Of a DNA stretch of 64,000 nt, positions 8,325 to 16,848 are shown piece after piece. The position numbers were made by a program, and so were the translations under genes. The stretch is from assembly GCA_023390905.1 (NCBI GenBank), contig JAEWBY010000061.1, positions 1 through 64,000 on the forward strand, given 5' to 3'. The notes below the pieces were generated by a model, which did not search any database, was not told where the DNA came from, and worked only from the letters and a program-made list of their open reading frames with translations. This DNA is from Pseudomonadota bacterium. Lineage in GTDB: Bacteria; Pseudomonadota; Gammaproteobacteria; Xanthomonadales; Xanthomonadaceae. How positions within the stretch are numbered: the first letter of the stretch is position 1; each line of letters begins with the position of its first letter.

Positions 8325-10142
8325 ATGACGTTCAATCCCCGGCCCGTGCGCCGACTGCTGGCCCTGGCCCTCGCGGCGGCGGCCGTTCCCGCGATGGCGC
8401 AGACCAGCCCGTATTCGCAGACCATTTTCTTCGGCGACAGCCTGACCGATTCGGGGACGTTCCGCCCCACGCTGGTGCAGCTCAATCCGGCCGCATCGGT
8501 TGCCGGTCGCTTCACCACCAATCCGGGTTTCGTCTGGTCCGAATTCCTGAGCCAGTACTACGGCACCGCCGCAGTGAGCGCCAACCAGGGCGGCACCAAC
8601 TATGCCGTCGGCGGTGCGCGCGTCGGCACGGACGCCACGCAGGCGTTCGGGCCGATCACCGTGCCGGTGCCGGCGCTGACCACGCAGGTCGGCAGTTATC
8701 TGTCGGCCCACGGCGGCCGCGCGGATCCGAATGCGCTGTACACCGTGTGGGGCGGCGCGAACGATCTGTTCGCCGCGGCGGCGAGCCCAGCCAATGCGCC
8801 AGTGATCATCGGCCAGGCGGTGACGGCCCAGGTCGGCATCGTCGCCAACCTGCAGAACAACGGCGCGCGCTACATCCTGGTGCCGAACATTCCGGACCTC
8901 GGACGCACGCCGTCCTTCCTCAACAGCGCCGCGGCCAGTGGGCTGGCGGCCAGCTACAACACCGCGCTGTTCAACGGCCTCACCGCGCAGGGCCTGCGCG
9001 TGATCCCGCTGGACACCTTCAACTTCCTGCGCGAAATCACCGCCTCGCCAGCGCAGTACGGCTTCGCCAACGTCACCTCGCCGGCCTGCGGCGCCAGCTC
9101 GTCGCTGACCTGCACGCCGCTGAACTACGTCGCGCCCGGTGCGGCGGGCACGTATGCCTTTGCCGATGGCGTGCATCCGTCGCTGGCGGCGCACCAGATG
9201 CTCGGCCAGTACGCGATCTCCGTGCTCGAAGGTCCGCGCCAGATCGCGGTGTTGCCGTATACCGCATCGGTGACGGGCCGTGCACGCGCCGACCAGGTGA
9301 GCCGCCATGTCGATGGCAAGCCGGATGCCGACGGCATGCGCTGGTGGGGCAACGTGCGCGGCGATTCGCTGCGCTATGACGAAGGCAACTTCGATGGCAT
9401 CACGCCCGCCGGCACGTTCGGCGTGGACTGGGCCCGTGGCGATTTCGTGTTCGGCGGGTTCGCAGGCTACGGCCGTGGCGAGAGCGACTTCGGCGATCGC
9501 ATGGGTAGCTTCAAGCAGGCTGACACCACGCTGGGCGGGTTCGCCGGCTGGTATCAGGATCGCCTGTGGGTCAATGGCCAGATCAGTTACACGTGGCTGT
9601 CCTATGACGTGGATCGCCAGATCCAGCTCGGACCGGTGACGCGCACGCACAGCGGTTCGCCCGATGGCAGCAATCTGTCGGTGGCCTTGAGCGCCGGCTA
9701 CGATTTCGAGCATGGCCGCCTGCGCCACGGCCCGATCGCCAGCGTGCTGAGCCAGCAGATCAAGCTCGACGGCTATGCCGAAAGCAACACCAGTTCGACC
9801 GGGCTGACCTATGAGGACCAGGACTTCGACGCGCTCACCGGCAGCCTCGGCTGGCAGGCCAGCATCCAGGCCACCGAGCACACGCGCCCGTACGTGCAAC
9901 TGACCTGGGACCACGAATTCGAGAAGACGCCGGAACAGGTGTTCGCCAGCGTGCAATCGATGCCGGGCGTCATGCCATACGCAGTGCCCGGGCTGAATTT
10001 CGATCGCAATTACGGCACGTTGCTGGTGGGCGCGCGCACGCAGGTGTTCGGTCTCAATGCCGATGTCGGGGCCACCGTCAGCGCCGGCAAGAAAGACGGC
10101 CACGATGCAACGCTGTTCGCCACTTTGAGCGGATCGTTCTGA
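8325..10142 (+). CDS. GDSL esterase autotransporter (EstA-like)
   Basis: Outer-membrane esterase/lipase exposed by its own beta-barrel, 605 residues. A signal peptide (cleavage after AAAAVPAMA) is followed by the GDSL catalytic Ser block FFGDSLTDSG, the oxyanion block WGGANDLF, and the Asp-His block FADGVHPS near residue 285. Roughly residues 340-605 alternate polar and aromatic residues as in an autotransporter barrel and end in a terminal Phe (LFATLSGSF), the usual BAM recognition end. Length matches EstA/phospholipase autotransporters of Pseudomonas and Xanthomonas. Monocistronic, with a terminator 25 bases downstream. Confidence 0.92.
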   Translation: MTFNPRPVRRLLALALAAAAVPAMAQTSPYSQTIFFGDSLTDSGTFRPTLVQLNPAASVAGRFTTNPGFVWSEFLSQYYGTAAVSANQGGTNYAVGGARVGTDATQAFGPITVPVPALTTQVGSYLSAHGGRADPNALYTVWGGANDLFAAAASPANAPVIIGQAVTAQVGIVANLQNNGARYILVPNIPDLGRTPSFLNSAAASGLAASYNTALFNGLTAQGLRVIPLDTFNFLREITASPAQYGFANVTSPACGASSSLTCTPLNYVAPGAAGTYAFADGVHPSLAAHQMLGQYAISVLEGPRQIAVLPYTASVTGRARADQVSRHVDGKPDADGMRWWGNVRGDSLRYDEGNFDGITPAGTFGVDWARGDFVFGGFAGYGRGESDFGDRMGSFKQADTTLGGFAGWYQDRLWVNGQISYTWLSYDVDRQIQLGPVTRTHSGSPDGSNLSVALSAGYDFEHGRLRHGPIASVLSQQIKLDGYAESNTSSTGLTYEDQDFDALTGSLGWQASIQATEHTRPYVQLTWDHEFEKTPEQVFASVQSMPGVMPYAVPGLNFDRNYGTLLVGARTQVFGLNADVGATVSAGKKDGHDATLFATLSGSF

Positions 10143-10167
10143 CGAAGCAGTGCCTGGCGGGACACGA

Positions 10168-10197
10168 TGCGGCGCCTGCGGGCGCCGCATTGCTTTG
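10168..10197 (+). terminator. Terminator after the autotransporter
   Basis: Perfect 10-bp stem ATGCGGCGCC / GGCGCCGCAT with loop TGCG (10168-10191), followed by TGCTTT. It starts 25 bases after the autotransporter stop and before the tRNA gene. The U-run is short but the stem is very strong. Confidence 0.6.
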
Positions 10198-10254
10198 GGC
10201 GGCCTGCCCGCCGCATTGCGCTCGCCCGCGGCCAGCGCATAGACTCTGCCCTGC

Positions 10255-10328
10255 GCGGGTGTAGTTCAATGGTAGAACTGCAGCTTCCCAAGCTGCTAGC
10301 GTGGGTTCGATTCCCATCACCCGCTCCA
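10255..10328 (+). tRNA. tRNA-Gly (anticodon CCC)
   Basis: Full cloverleaf of 74 bases with encoded CCA. The acceptor GCGGGTG pairs with CACCCGC, the D arm is GTTC/GAAC, and the anticodon arm GCAGC-TTCCCAA-GCTGC puts CCC at positions 34-36. The T arm contains GGTTCGATTCC, and the discriminator is U before CCA. It reads GGG codons. It is a single gene, not in a tRNA cluster. No integrase or attachment-site duplication was seen downstream. Confidence 0.97.
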
Positions 10329-10490
10329 CTTCAAGGGCGCTCGCATGCACTCATCAGGCAGTGCTGATGACGTGCGGCCGGTTGGTTGAACTGTCTTCAA
10401 GCCGAGGTTGAAGGCGTTGCGATGCATCGGCACGCCAGCGCCGGTGCGGACGGAACCCTGAGATCGGCCTAGGCGCCAACCGTCCGTTGG

Positions 10491-10504
10491 TTGACCTCGA
10501 TCAA
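10491..10504 (+). promoter_or_regulatory. FNR/Anr-like box before the chemoreceptor gene
   Basis: TTGACCTCGATCAA matches the FNR consensus TTGAT-N4-ATCAA at 9 of 10 positions. Its centre (10497.5) lies 41.5 bases before a start site predicted from a possible -10 CATATT at 10527-10532, the standard class II activator spacing. A short hairpin (GGGGC-ATT-GCCCC, 10535-10547) follows just before the gene. This suggests oxygen-dependent control, but the -10 is weak and the regulator is not in this window. Confidence 0.5.
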
Positions 10505-10562
10505 GGCGTAACTGTTAGGCGAATCACATATTGCGGGGCATTGCCCCCAATCCGTGAATCCG

Positions 10563-12845
10563 ATGCGCCAGAACCTGCCGGTCACCGCCGTGGAAGTCCT
10601 GCTGGAGGACGGCGAGCAGATCGTCTCCAAGACCGATCTCAAAGGCCGCATCACCTATGTCAACGCGACCTTCCTGAAGGTCAGCGGCTATACCGAGGCC
10701 GAACTGATCGGCCAGCCGCACAACATCATCCGGCATCCGGACATGCCGCCGGCCGCGTTCGCCGATCTGTGGGCCACGTTGCAGGCCGGGCGCCCATGGG
10801 TGGGCATGGTCAAGAACCGCTGCAAGAACGGGGATCATTACTGGGTCCACGCCGACGCTGCGCCGGTGTACGAAAACGGCACGCGCGTGGGCTACATGTC
10901 CGTGCGCCGCAAGCCGAGCCGCGAACAGGTCGCCGCCGCCGAAGCCACCTACGCCAGCATCCGTGCCGGCACCTGCAGGCAGGAAGTCCGGCAGGGCAGC
11001 CTGCGCGATCCGGCGCCGTGGTACGTGCGCTGCAATCCACTGTGGAAACTCTCGCTGCGCGTGCGGCTGATGATGGCCGCCGGCGGCATGGGCTTCTACG
11101 GTCTGCTGCTGATGGGATTCCAGCAATTCCAGGTGCCGAACTGGCTGATGCTCGCGGCCATCGGATCGTGCACGCTGTTCGCCGCCTATTGCGCCTGGTG
11201 GCTGGCGCGCGACGTGGTCGATCGGCTGGAGGAAGCCAACGTGCAGTTCCGTCGCCTGGCCAGCGGACTGTACGACGGCGTCATTCCGATCGATCGCGAT
11301 GACGAAGTGGGCTCGATCCTGCTCGGCCTGAAATGCACGCAGGTCCGCTTCGGGTTCGAGGTGCAGGACGCCGAGCGCCGCAATGCCGAAGCCGCGCGCA
11401 TCACCCGCGCGCTGGACGCGGCCGGCGTCAACATGATGATCGCCAACGATCGCTGCGAGATCATCTACGCCAACCCGGCGATGCAGGCGATGATGCGCGA
11501 CGCCGAGCAGGATCTGCGCAAGGTGTTGCCGGAGTTCTCCGCCGATGCGCTGATCGGCAGCAACATCGATGTCTTCCATCGCGAACCCGAGCGCCAGCGC
11601 GCGCAACTGGCAGTGCTTGAACAGCCTATGCACACGCAGTTGGAACTCGGCACGCGCCGGTTCGATCTGATCGTGACGCCGGTGTTCGATGCGCGCGCTC
11701 GCCGCGTCGGCTTCGTCACCGAGTGGCGCGATCTGACGCTGGCGATGAATTCGCTCGCAAGCGACGTGCATGCGGTGGTGGGTGCGGCCGCGCGCGGAGA
11801 TTTCAGCCGCCGCATCCACCTCGATGGCCAGGATGGTTTCCTGCAGGTGCTGGGGCAGGGCGTGAACGAACTGCTGGCCACCACCGAATCCAGCCTGCGC
11901 GCGAATCTCTCGGTGCTGTCCTCGCTGGCCGATGGCGATCTGCGTCCGCGCATCGATACCGAAATGCTCGGCCTGTTCCAGGAAATGAAGGACAGTACCA
12001 ACGCCACGCTCGATCAGCTCACCGCGATGGTGGGCACCATCCGCGAGGCGAGCCACGACATCCACACCGCCGCGCGTGAAATCGATCTGGGCAATGCGGA
12101 TCTGGCGAACCGGACCGAAAAGCAGGCTGCCTCGCTGGAGGAAACCGCCGGCTCGATGGAACGGATCACGCGGGCCGTTCGCCAGAGCATGGAAAACGCC
12201 AGCCAGGCCGATGCACTGGCCTCGGATGCATCACGCGGTGCACGGCGCGGCGGCGAACTGGTGGATCAGGTGGTGTCGATGATGGTTGAGGTGCACGCCG
12301 CGTCGAAGAAGGTCGGCGAGATCGTCACGCTGATCGATGGCATCGCGTTCCAGACCAACATCCTGGCACTCAATGCCGCGGTGGAAGCCGCGCGCGCCGG
12401 AGAACAAGGTCGCGGCTTCGCGGTGGTCGCCTCCGAAGTGCGTTCGCTGGCGCAGCGTTCGGCCACGGCCGCGCGCGAGGTGAAGGCGCTCATCGGCGAA
12501 TCGATGCGCACCGTCGAGCAGGGGCATGAACTGGTCGATGAGACCGGCCAGACCATGCGCCAGATCGTCAGCCGCATCGGCGAGGTATCGGGCCTGATGT
12601 CCGCGCTGGCCAGTTCGGCCAGCGAGCAGTACGACGGCATCGAGCGCATCAACCGCGCGATCGTGCACATGGACGAAGGCACCCAGCAGAATGCCGCGCT
12701 GGTGGAAGAAGCTTCGGCCTCCGCGCACGGGCTGGAACAACAGGCCGCGCACCTGGTGCGCACCGTGGCGGCCTTCCAGCTCGATGATTCGCCGCGTGTG
12801 GCCGCGAACGGCCAGGAAGATGACGCGCCGCACGCGCTGGCGTGA
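10563..12845 (+). CDS. Methyl-accepting chemotaxis protein with PAS sensor (Aer-like)
   Basis: Chemoreceptor of 760 residues passing signals to CheA/CheW. N-terminal PAS domain (about 5-115, [20 protein letters not shown]) as in Aer redox sensors; hydrophobic segments at about 170-215 ([30 protein letters not shown]) anchor it. A second PAS-like region spans about 280-395 ([20 protein letters not shown]), then HAMP-like helices and a signalling domain with the conserved hairpin tip [20 protein letters not shown]. There is no obvious periplasmic domain, consistent with internal energy or oxygen sensing, and no CheR-tethering pentapeptide at the end. ATG 10563 (MRQNLPVT) is preferred over GTG 10554 because many Aer-type proteins begin this way. 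Confidence 0.92.
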   Translation: MRQNLPVTAVEVLLEDGEQIVSKTDLKGRITYVNATFLKVSGYTEAELIGQPHNIIRHPDMPPAAFADLWATLQAGRPWVGMVKNRCKNGDHYWVHADAAPVYENGTRVGYMSVRRKPSREQVAAAEATYASIRAGTCRQEVRQGSLRDPAPWYVRCNPLWKLSLRVRLMMAAGGMGFYGLLLMGFQQFQVPNWLMLAAIGSCTLFAAYCAWWLARDVVDRLEEANVQFRRLASGLYDGVIPIDRDDEVGSILLGLKCTQVRFGFEVQDAERRNAEAARITRALDAAGVNMMIANDRCEIIYANPAMQAMMRDAEQDLRKVLPEFSADALIGSNIDVFHREPERQRAQLAVLEQPMHTQLELGTRRFDLIVTPVFDARARRVGFVTEWRDLTLAMNSLASDVHAVVGAAARGDFSRRIHLDGQDGFLQVLGQGVNELLATTESSLRANLSVLSSLADGDLRPRIDTEMLGLFQEMKDSTNATLDQLTAMVGTIREASHDIHTAAREIDLGNADLANRTEKQAASLEETAGSMERITRAVRQSMENASQADALASDASRGARRGGELVDQVVSMMVEVHAASKKVGEIVTLIDGIAFQTNILALNAAVEAARAGEQGRGFAVVASEVRSLAQRSATAAREVKALIGESMRTVEQGHELVDETGQTMRQIVSRIGEVSGLMSALASSASEQYDGIERINRAIVHMDEGTQQNAALVEEASASAHGLEQQAAHLVRTVAAFQLDDSPRVAANGQEDDAPHALA

Positions 12846-12929
12846 ACCGCAAGGCGCGTGGTGAAAGGCGGTGATGGCCGGTGCACGCAACGGCATGCGA
12901 TGCTTTGCGCCTCAACGCATCCGCCGCCC

Positions 12930-13811
12930 ATGAAACTCGCCATCCTCTCGCGCAACGGCAAGCTCTATTCCACCCGCCGCCTGGTCGAAGCCGCGCGCGA
13001 ACGCGGCCACACCGCGCGCGTGCTGGACCCGTTGCGCTGCTACATGCGCATCGCCTCGGACGGATTCGCGATGCACTACATGGGCAAACCCATCGCCGGT
13101 TACTCGGCGGTGATCCCGCGCATCGGCGCCTCCATCACCCGCTACGGCACGGCGGTGCTGCGGCAGTTCGAACTGATGGGCAGTTTCTCGCCCAATCCCT
13201 CCGATGCCATCCTGCGTGCGCGCGACAAGCTGCGGGCCCATCAGTTGCTGGCGGCGCAGGGCATTGGTCTGCCGATCACGGTGTTCGGGGACAATCCGGA
13301 CGACACGGTCGATCTGCTTTCGATGCTCGGCCCGCCGCCGCATGTCATCAAGCTCAACGAGGGCGCGCAGGGTGCGGGCGTGATGCTGACCGAAAAGCCG
13401 TCGGCCTCACGCAGCGTGATCGAAGCCCTGCGCGGCCTGTACGCCAATTTCGTGGTGCAGGAATTCATCGGCGAGGCCGAGGGCGCGGACCTGCGCTGCT
13501 TCGTCGTCGACGGGCGGGTGGTGGCCTCGATGCGCCGCCAGGCGCCGGAAGGGGATTTCCGTTCCAACCTGCATCGCGGCGGAACCGCCGTGCTGGCCGA
13601 GGCCACCGAGGAGGAGCGCGAGGTGGCCGTGCGCGCCGCGCAGGTGCTGGGGCTGGGGGTGGCCGGGGTCGACCTCATCCGCGCCCGTCGCGGCCCGCTG
13701 GTGCTGGAAGTGAACTCGACGCCGGGACTGGAAGGCATCGAGGCCGTCTGCAGGGTCGATGTGGCCGGGGCCATCATCGACTATCTGGCCCGCTCGGCCT
13801 GTTCAGGCTGA
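12930..13811 (+). CDS. rimK: ATP-grasp ligase RimK
   Basis: Adds glutamate residues to the C-terminus of ribosomal protein S6 or a similar acceptor. The 293 residues start [20 protein letters not shown] and show the ATP-grasp core: a lysine-containing [18 protein letters not shown] loop, [20 protein letters not shown], and the Mg-binding end [15 protein letters not shown]. Earlier in-frame codons exist to 12858, but ATG 12930 gives the family length. It sits 84 bases after the chemoreceptor stop, and transcription may continue from there. It is followed by a 316-base non-coding interval. Confidence 0.92.
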   Translation: MKLAILSRNGKLYSTRRLVEAARERGHTARVLDPLRCYMRIASDGFAMHYMGKPIAGYSAVIPRIGASITRYGTAVLRQFELMGSFSPNPSDAILRARDKLRAHQLLAAQGIGLPITVFGDNPDDTVDLLSMLGPPPHVIKLNEGAQGAGVMLTEKPSASRSVIEALRGLYANFVVQEFIGEAEGADLRCFVVDGRVVASMRRQAPEGDFRSNLHRGGTAVLAEATEEEREVAVRAAQVLGLGVAGVDLIRARRGPLVLEVNSTPGLEGIEAVCRVDVAGAIIDYLARSACSG

Positions 13812-13833
13812 ACCGCCCGCCGCAGCGCATGAT

Positions 13834-13873
13834 TGTCACCTGGCTTTAACGGCGGCTTTAACGGTCGTTTAAT
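13834..13873 (+). promoter_or_regulatory. Phased direct repeats (PhoP/OmpR-type operator candidate)
   Basis: Four half-sites recur with an 11-12 base period: TGTCACC at 13834, then TTTAAC at 13845, TTTAAC at 13857 and TTTAAT at 13868. The last two read CTTTA-N6-GTTTA, close to the PhoP box. A possible -10 (TAGCCT, 13885-13890) begins 11 bases after the last repeat, the spacing used at PhoP-activated promoters. An OmpR-type regulator is encoded 255 bases downstream. Confidence 0.5.
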
Positions 13874-13896
13874 CGATCGCCGCGTAGCCTTGGTCG

Positions 13897-14006
13897 GACC
13901 GCAGCTCTGCGTCTCCCGGATCAGGTACGTTCTGGAAAGCACAGGATTACGGTAATCGGGGCACATCTTTGGCCCAGGCAGGCGCCCGCCCGCCTGGGCT
14001 TTTCTT
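13897..14006 (+). ncRNA. Candidate small RNA or attenuated leader
   Basis: Predicted transcript of about 110 bases from the candidate promoter to the terminator at 13972-14006. It contains the perfect inverted repeat GATTAC-G-GTAATC (13945-13957). It has no convincing reading frame or ribosome site. It could be an independent RNA or a leader whose terminator meters the two-component operon. The 5' end is inferred only from the promoter guess. Confidence 0.35.
13972..14006 (+). terminator. Rho-independent terminator upstream of the two-component operon
   Basis: GCCCAGGC and GCCTGGGC form the outer stem, with an inner GGC/GCC pair, followed by TTTTCTTT. It lies 160 bases after rimK and 122 bases before the response regulator start, so it can end rimK readthrough and/or a short RNA starting near 13897. 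Confidence 0.75.
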
Positions 14007-14127
14007 TGCGCGCCGGCCGGCGCGCGCGATGACGGGACCGACGCCGCCAATTTGTTAAATTCGATCGCCTGACCCCGGAACCGTGACCGGCCCCGGCGGT
14101 CGAACAGACCCCAACACAGGAAACGTC

Positions 14128-14811
14128 ATGCGCATTCTGGTCATTGAAGACAACAGCGATATCGCCGCCAACCTGGGCGACTACCTCGAGGAGCGCGGCC
14201 ATACGGTCGACTTCGCCGCCGACGGCGTGACCGGCCTGCATCTGGCGGTGGTGCATGAGTTCGACGCCATCGTGCTCGACCTCAACCTGCCGGGCATGGA
14301 TGGACTGGAAGTGTGCCGCAAGCTGCGCAACGAAGCGCGCAAACAGACGCCGGTGCTGATGCTCACCGCCCGTGATTCGCTCGACAACAAGCTCGCCGGG
14401 TTCGACTCGGGCGCCGACGATTACCTCATCAAGCCCTTCGCGCTGCAGGAAGTGGAGGTCCGCCTCAACGCGCTCTCTCGGCGCGGCAAGGGCGTGCAGA
14501 CGCGCGTGCTGGAAGTGGGCGATCTCGAATACAACCTCGATACCCTGGAAGTGCGCCGCCAGGGCAAGCTGCTCCAGCTCAATCCCACCGCATTGAAGAT
14601 CCTGCAGGCGCTGATGGAAGCCTCGCCGGCCGTGGTGACGCGGCAGGAACTGGAGACCCGGGTCTGGGGCGAGGAATTGCCGGATTCGGATTCGCTGCGC
14701 GTGCACATCCACGGCCTGCGCTCGGTGGTCGACAAGCCGTTCGATACGCCCCTGATCCAGACCCGCCACGGCATCGGCTATCGCATCGCCGCGCCCGATG
14801 GCAACGGCTGA
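14128..14811 (+). CDS. OmpR-family response regulator
   Basis: Two-component DNA-binding regulator of 227 residues. The receiver domain shows the acidic pocket IEDNSDI, the phospho-acceptor Asp in AIVLDLNLPGMDG, and the Lys in LIKPFAL. The C-terminal winged helix (about 130-225) ends with the recognition helix/wing RVHIHGLRSVVDKPFD and RHGIGYRIA. The start is ATG 14128, behind AGGA six bases upstream (ACAGGAAACGTC); the open GTG further up lacks a site. Sequence flavour is ColR/PhoP-like but not decisive. The 3' end overlaps the kinase start by 14 bases. Confidence 0.93.
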   Translation: MRILVIEDNSDIAANLGDYLEERGHTVDFAADGVTGLHLAVVHEFDAIVLDLNLPGMDGLEVCRKLRNEARKQTPVLMLTARDSLDNKLAGFDSGADDYLIKPFALQEVEVRLNALSRRGKGVQTRVLEVGDLEYNLDTLEVRRQGKLLQLNPTALKILQALMEASPAVVTRQELETRVWGEELPDSDSLRVHIHGLRSVVDKPFDTPLIQTRHGIGYRIAAPDGNG

Positions 14812-16141
14812 ACCGCCAGCGGTCGCAGGGAAGGCGAGCAAGTTTCGCCACCGCCTTCGCACTCGAATCATCCTGTCCTTCGTTCTGTTGAGCTTCGGCT
14901 TGACGGCGATGTTCGCGATGGCCGCCTGGAACCTGCGCAGCCGGCTCGAGAACCAGCTGGTCGAACGCACGATCCAGCGGGAAGTCGAGAATCTCGCCAA
15001 CCACGTGCAGACCAATCCGAACGAGCCGCCGTTTTTCCTGGTGTTCGATGCGCGGACCTGGAGCGACGAAAACGCGTACAAGGTCAATCCTCTGTACCGC
15101 GACCTGCCGGAGGGTGTGCACGACATCGCGCAGGAAGGCATCGACGGGGAGATCCACTCCTACAAGGTGGCGCTGCGCAAGGGAAAAATGGCGGACGGTA
15201 CCGAGTTCACCAGCCTGGTGCGCTATGACATCACCGATGCCGCCAAGGCCACCCAGAAACTGACCCGATGGCTGATCGTGGCGGTCATGCTGTTCACCGG
15301 GCTCGGGTTGCTGATTGGCTGGTGGTCCGCCTCACGCGTGATGAGTCCGGTGGCGGCGCTCGCGCGTCGTCTGCACGCCTATCGCGGCAGCAGCGATCCG
15401 CAGCCGCTGGCGCCGCACTTCCCGGAGGACGAAGTCGGCGAGCTGGCCAAGGCGCTGGATGATTATTCGGATCGGCTCACCGAAGTGGTGCAGCGCGACC
15501 GCGAGTTCAACGCCGACGTCAGCCACGAACTGCGCACGCCGCTGGCGATCATCCGCGGCTCGGTCGAACTGCTGCTGTCGCGCCAGGATCTCGATGACAA
15601 GACGCGCACGCGCATCCTGCGCATCCAGCGCGCGGAGCAGCAGTGCACCGATCTCATCAGCGCACTGCTGTTGCTTTCGCGCAGCGAACGCGGGCACGGC
15701 AACACCGATGTCGGTCGCGTCTGCGAGCAGTTGCTCGACATCCATCGTGCGCAACTGGGTGGCAAGCCGCTGGTGCTGCGCGTGGAAGGCGAATGCGGCG
15801 TCAAGGTCGATGCGCCCGAGGCCGCGCTGTCGGTCGCGCTGGGCAATCTCATCGGCAATGCGGTCAAGTACACGCAGGAAGGCGAAGTGGTGGTGACCCT
15901 GCTGCCCGATGCGGTGGAAGTCGCCGACTCCGGTCCCGGCCTCAGCAAGGAGGACGCCGCGCGTCTGTTCGAACGCGGCTACCGGGGCACCCATGCCGGC
16001 CACTCGCAGGGCGGCGGCATCGGTCTTTCAATCGTCAGCCGCCTCTGCGCGCTGTACGGCTGGCAAGTCAGCGTGCGCCCCGGCGTGCAGAAGGGTGTCA
16101 TCGCGACCTTGCGCTTCACGCCGGCGCGCGACCCCGGCTGA
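14798..16141 (+). CDS. Sensor histidine kinase
   Basis: Membrane sensor kinase of 447 residues, partner of the regulator whose last codons it overlaps. TM1 (IILSFVLLSFGLTAMFAMAA), a periplasmic domain of about 110 residues, TM2 (LIVAVMLFTGLGLLIGWW), HAMP (about 180-230), the H-box FNADVSHELRTPLAIIRG with the phospho-accepting His, N-box NLIGNAVKYT, G1 VADSGPGLS and G2 GGGIGLSIV are all present. The periplasmic segment carries many acidic and aromatic residues; its ligand is unknown. A complete, intact kinase. Confidence 0.93.
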   Translation: MATAEPPAVAGKASKFRHRLRTRIILSFVLLSFGLTAMFAMAAWNLRSRLENQLVERTIQREVENLANHVQTNPNEPPFFLVFDARTWSDENAYKVNPLYRDLPEGVHDIAQEGIDGEIHSYKVALRKGKMADGTEFTSLVRYDITDAAKATQKLTRWLIVAVMLFTGLGLLIGWWSASRVMSPVAALARRLHAYRGSSDPQPLAPHFPEDEVGELAKALDDYSDRLTEVVQRDREFNADVSHELRTPLAIIRGSVELLLSRQDLDDKTRTRILRIQRAEQQCTDLISALLLLSRSERGHGNTDVGRVCEQLLDIHRAQLGGKPLVLRVEGECGVKVDAPEAALSVALGNLIGNAVKYTQEGEVVVTLLPDAVEVADSGPGLSKEDAARLFERGYRGTHAGHSQGGGIGLSIVSRLCALYGWQVSVRPGVQKGVIATLRFTPARDPG

Positions 16142-16154
16142 AGCCGCCGCACCG

Positions 16155-16736
16155 CTACAGCGTGATCCAGAAACACTGGTAGGCGCGGCGAAGCCCGAGC
16201 ACGGTGCTGGAAGGCGTCGCGCTGTTGCGCAGGGTCTGTTCCAGGCGCAGGCCGATCGGGCGTTGCGGCGTGGTCTGCGGGTAATAGCCGTCGCTGTTCG
16301 GATCGACCACGTTGCCGGCCTCGTCGAGCAGCGGCGCGGCCGGACGCACCGGCACGATGTCGACCAGCGGCCGTTCGACGATTCGTTCCAGCTGATTGAG
16401 GATGCGGTTGGCGGCGCTGTCGGATACGCCCGTCCAGTAGTAGATGCCGGCTAGCCGGTTGACGTCGCGCGCATCGACCGCCGCGGAAATCTGATGGACC
16501 AGATCACTGAGCGTGCGCGAACACGTGCCTCGATAGAACCCGGCACTGCCACTGCCGCCGACGATCGTCGACGAAGGCGAGGGCAGGCGATCCATCGCGC
16601 CGATGTCCTCGCAGCGCTTGTCCGTATAGACGGTTTCGCCACTCATCGTGGTGCAGCGCTGCACACCTTGCGCCTGCGCGCGCAGCGGCCACAGGCAGGC
16701 AACGGTCAGCAACAGCAGGAGAGCACATGTGCGCAT
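16155..16736 (-). CDS. Exported DUF4124-like protein
   Basis: Periplasmic protein of 193 residues with unknown function. The signal peptide MRTCALLLLLTVACLWPLRAQAQ is followed by a short N-terminal motif resembling DUF4124 (RCTTMSGETVYTDKRCED, two Cys that could pair). The remainder is low in recognisable motifs. It is convergent with the kinase gene (13 bases between stops) and lies 112 bases downstream of metF on the same strand, so it may be read from the methyl-cycle operon or from its own promoter. Confidence 0.7.
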   Translation of the reverse strand: MRTCALLLLLTVACLWPLRAQAQGVQRCTTMSGETVYTDKRCEDIGAMDRLPSPSSTIVGGSGSAGFYRGTCSRTLSDLVHQISAAVDARDVNRLAGIYYWTGVSDSAANRILNQLERIVERPLVDIVPVRPAAPLLDEAGNVVDPNSDGYYPQTTPQRPIGLRLEQTLRNSATPSSTVLGLRRAYQCFWITL

Positions 16737-16848
16737 CGCGCAAGGCTAGCCCGACGGCCGTGAGGACGCCAAGACGGCCGTCGCACAGCGCCTCGCCGCG
16801 CCGGCACGGACCTGTGCGGAATGCCGGAGCATCCGCCATCGACGCGGC

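Noticed and set aside
10352..10369. Inverted repeat CATCAG-N6-CTGATG after tRNA-Gly as terminator or attachment site
   Set aside because: No U-run, no integrase gene and no second copy of the tRNA 3' end nearby.
14008..14025. Perfect 18-base palindrome GCGCGCCGGCCGGCGCGC
   Set aside because: Made only of GC in a GC-rich spacer; could be a hairpin, but there is no further support for a site.
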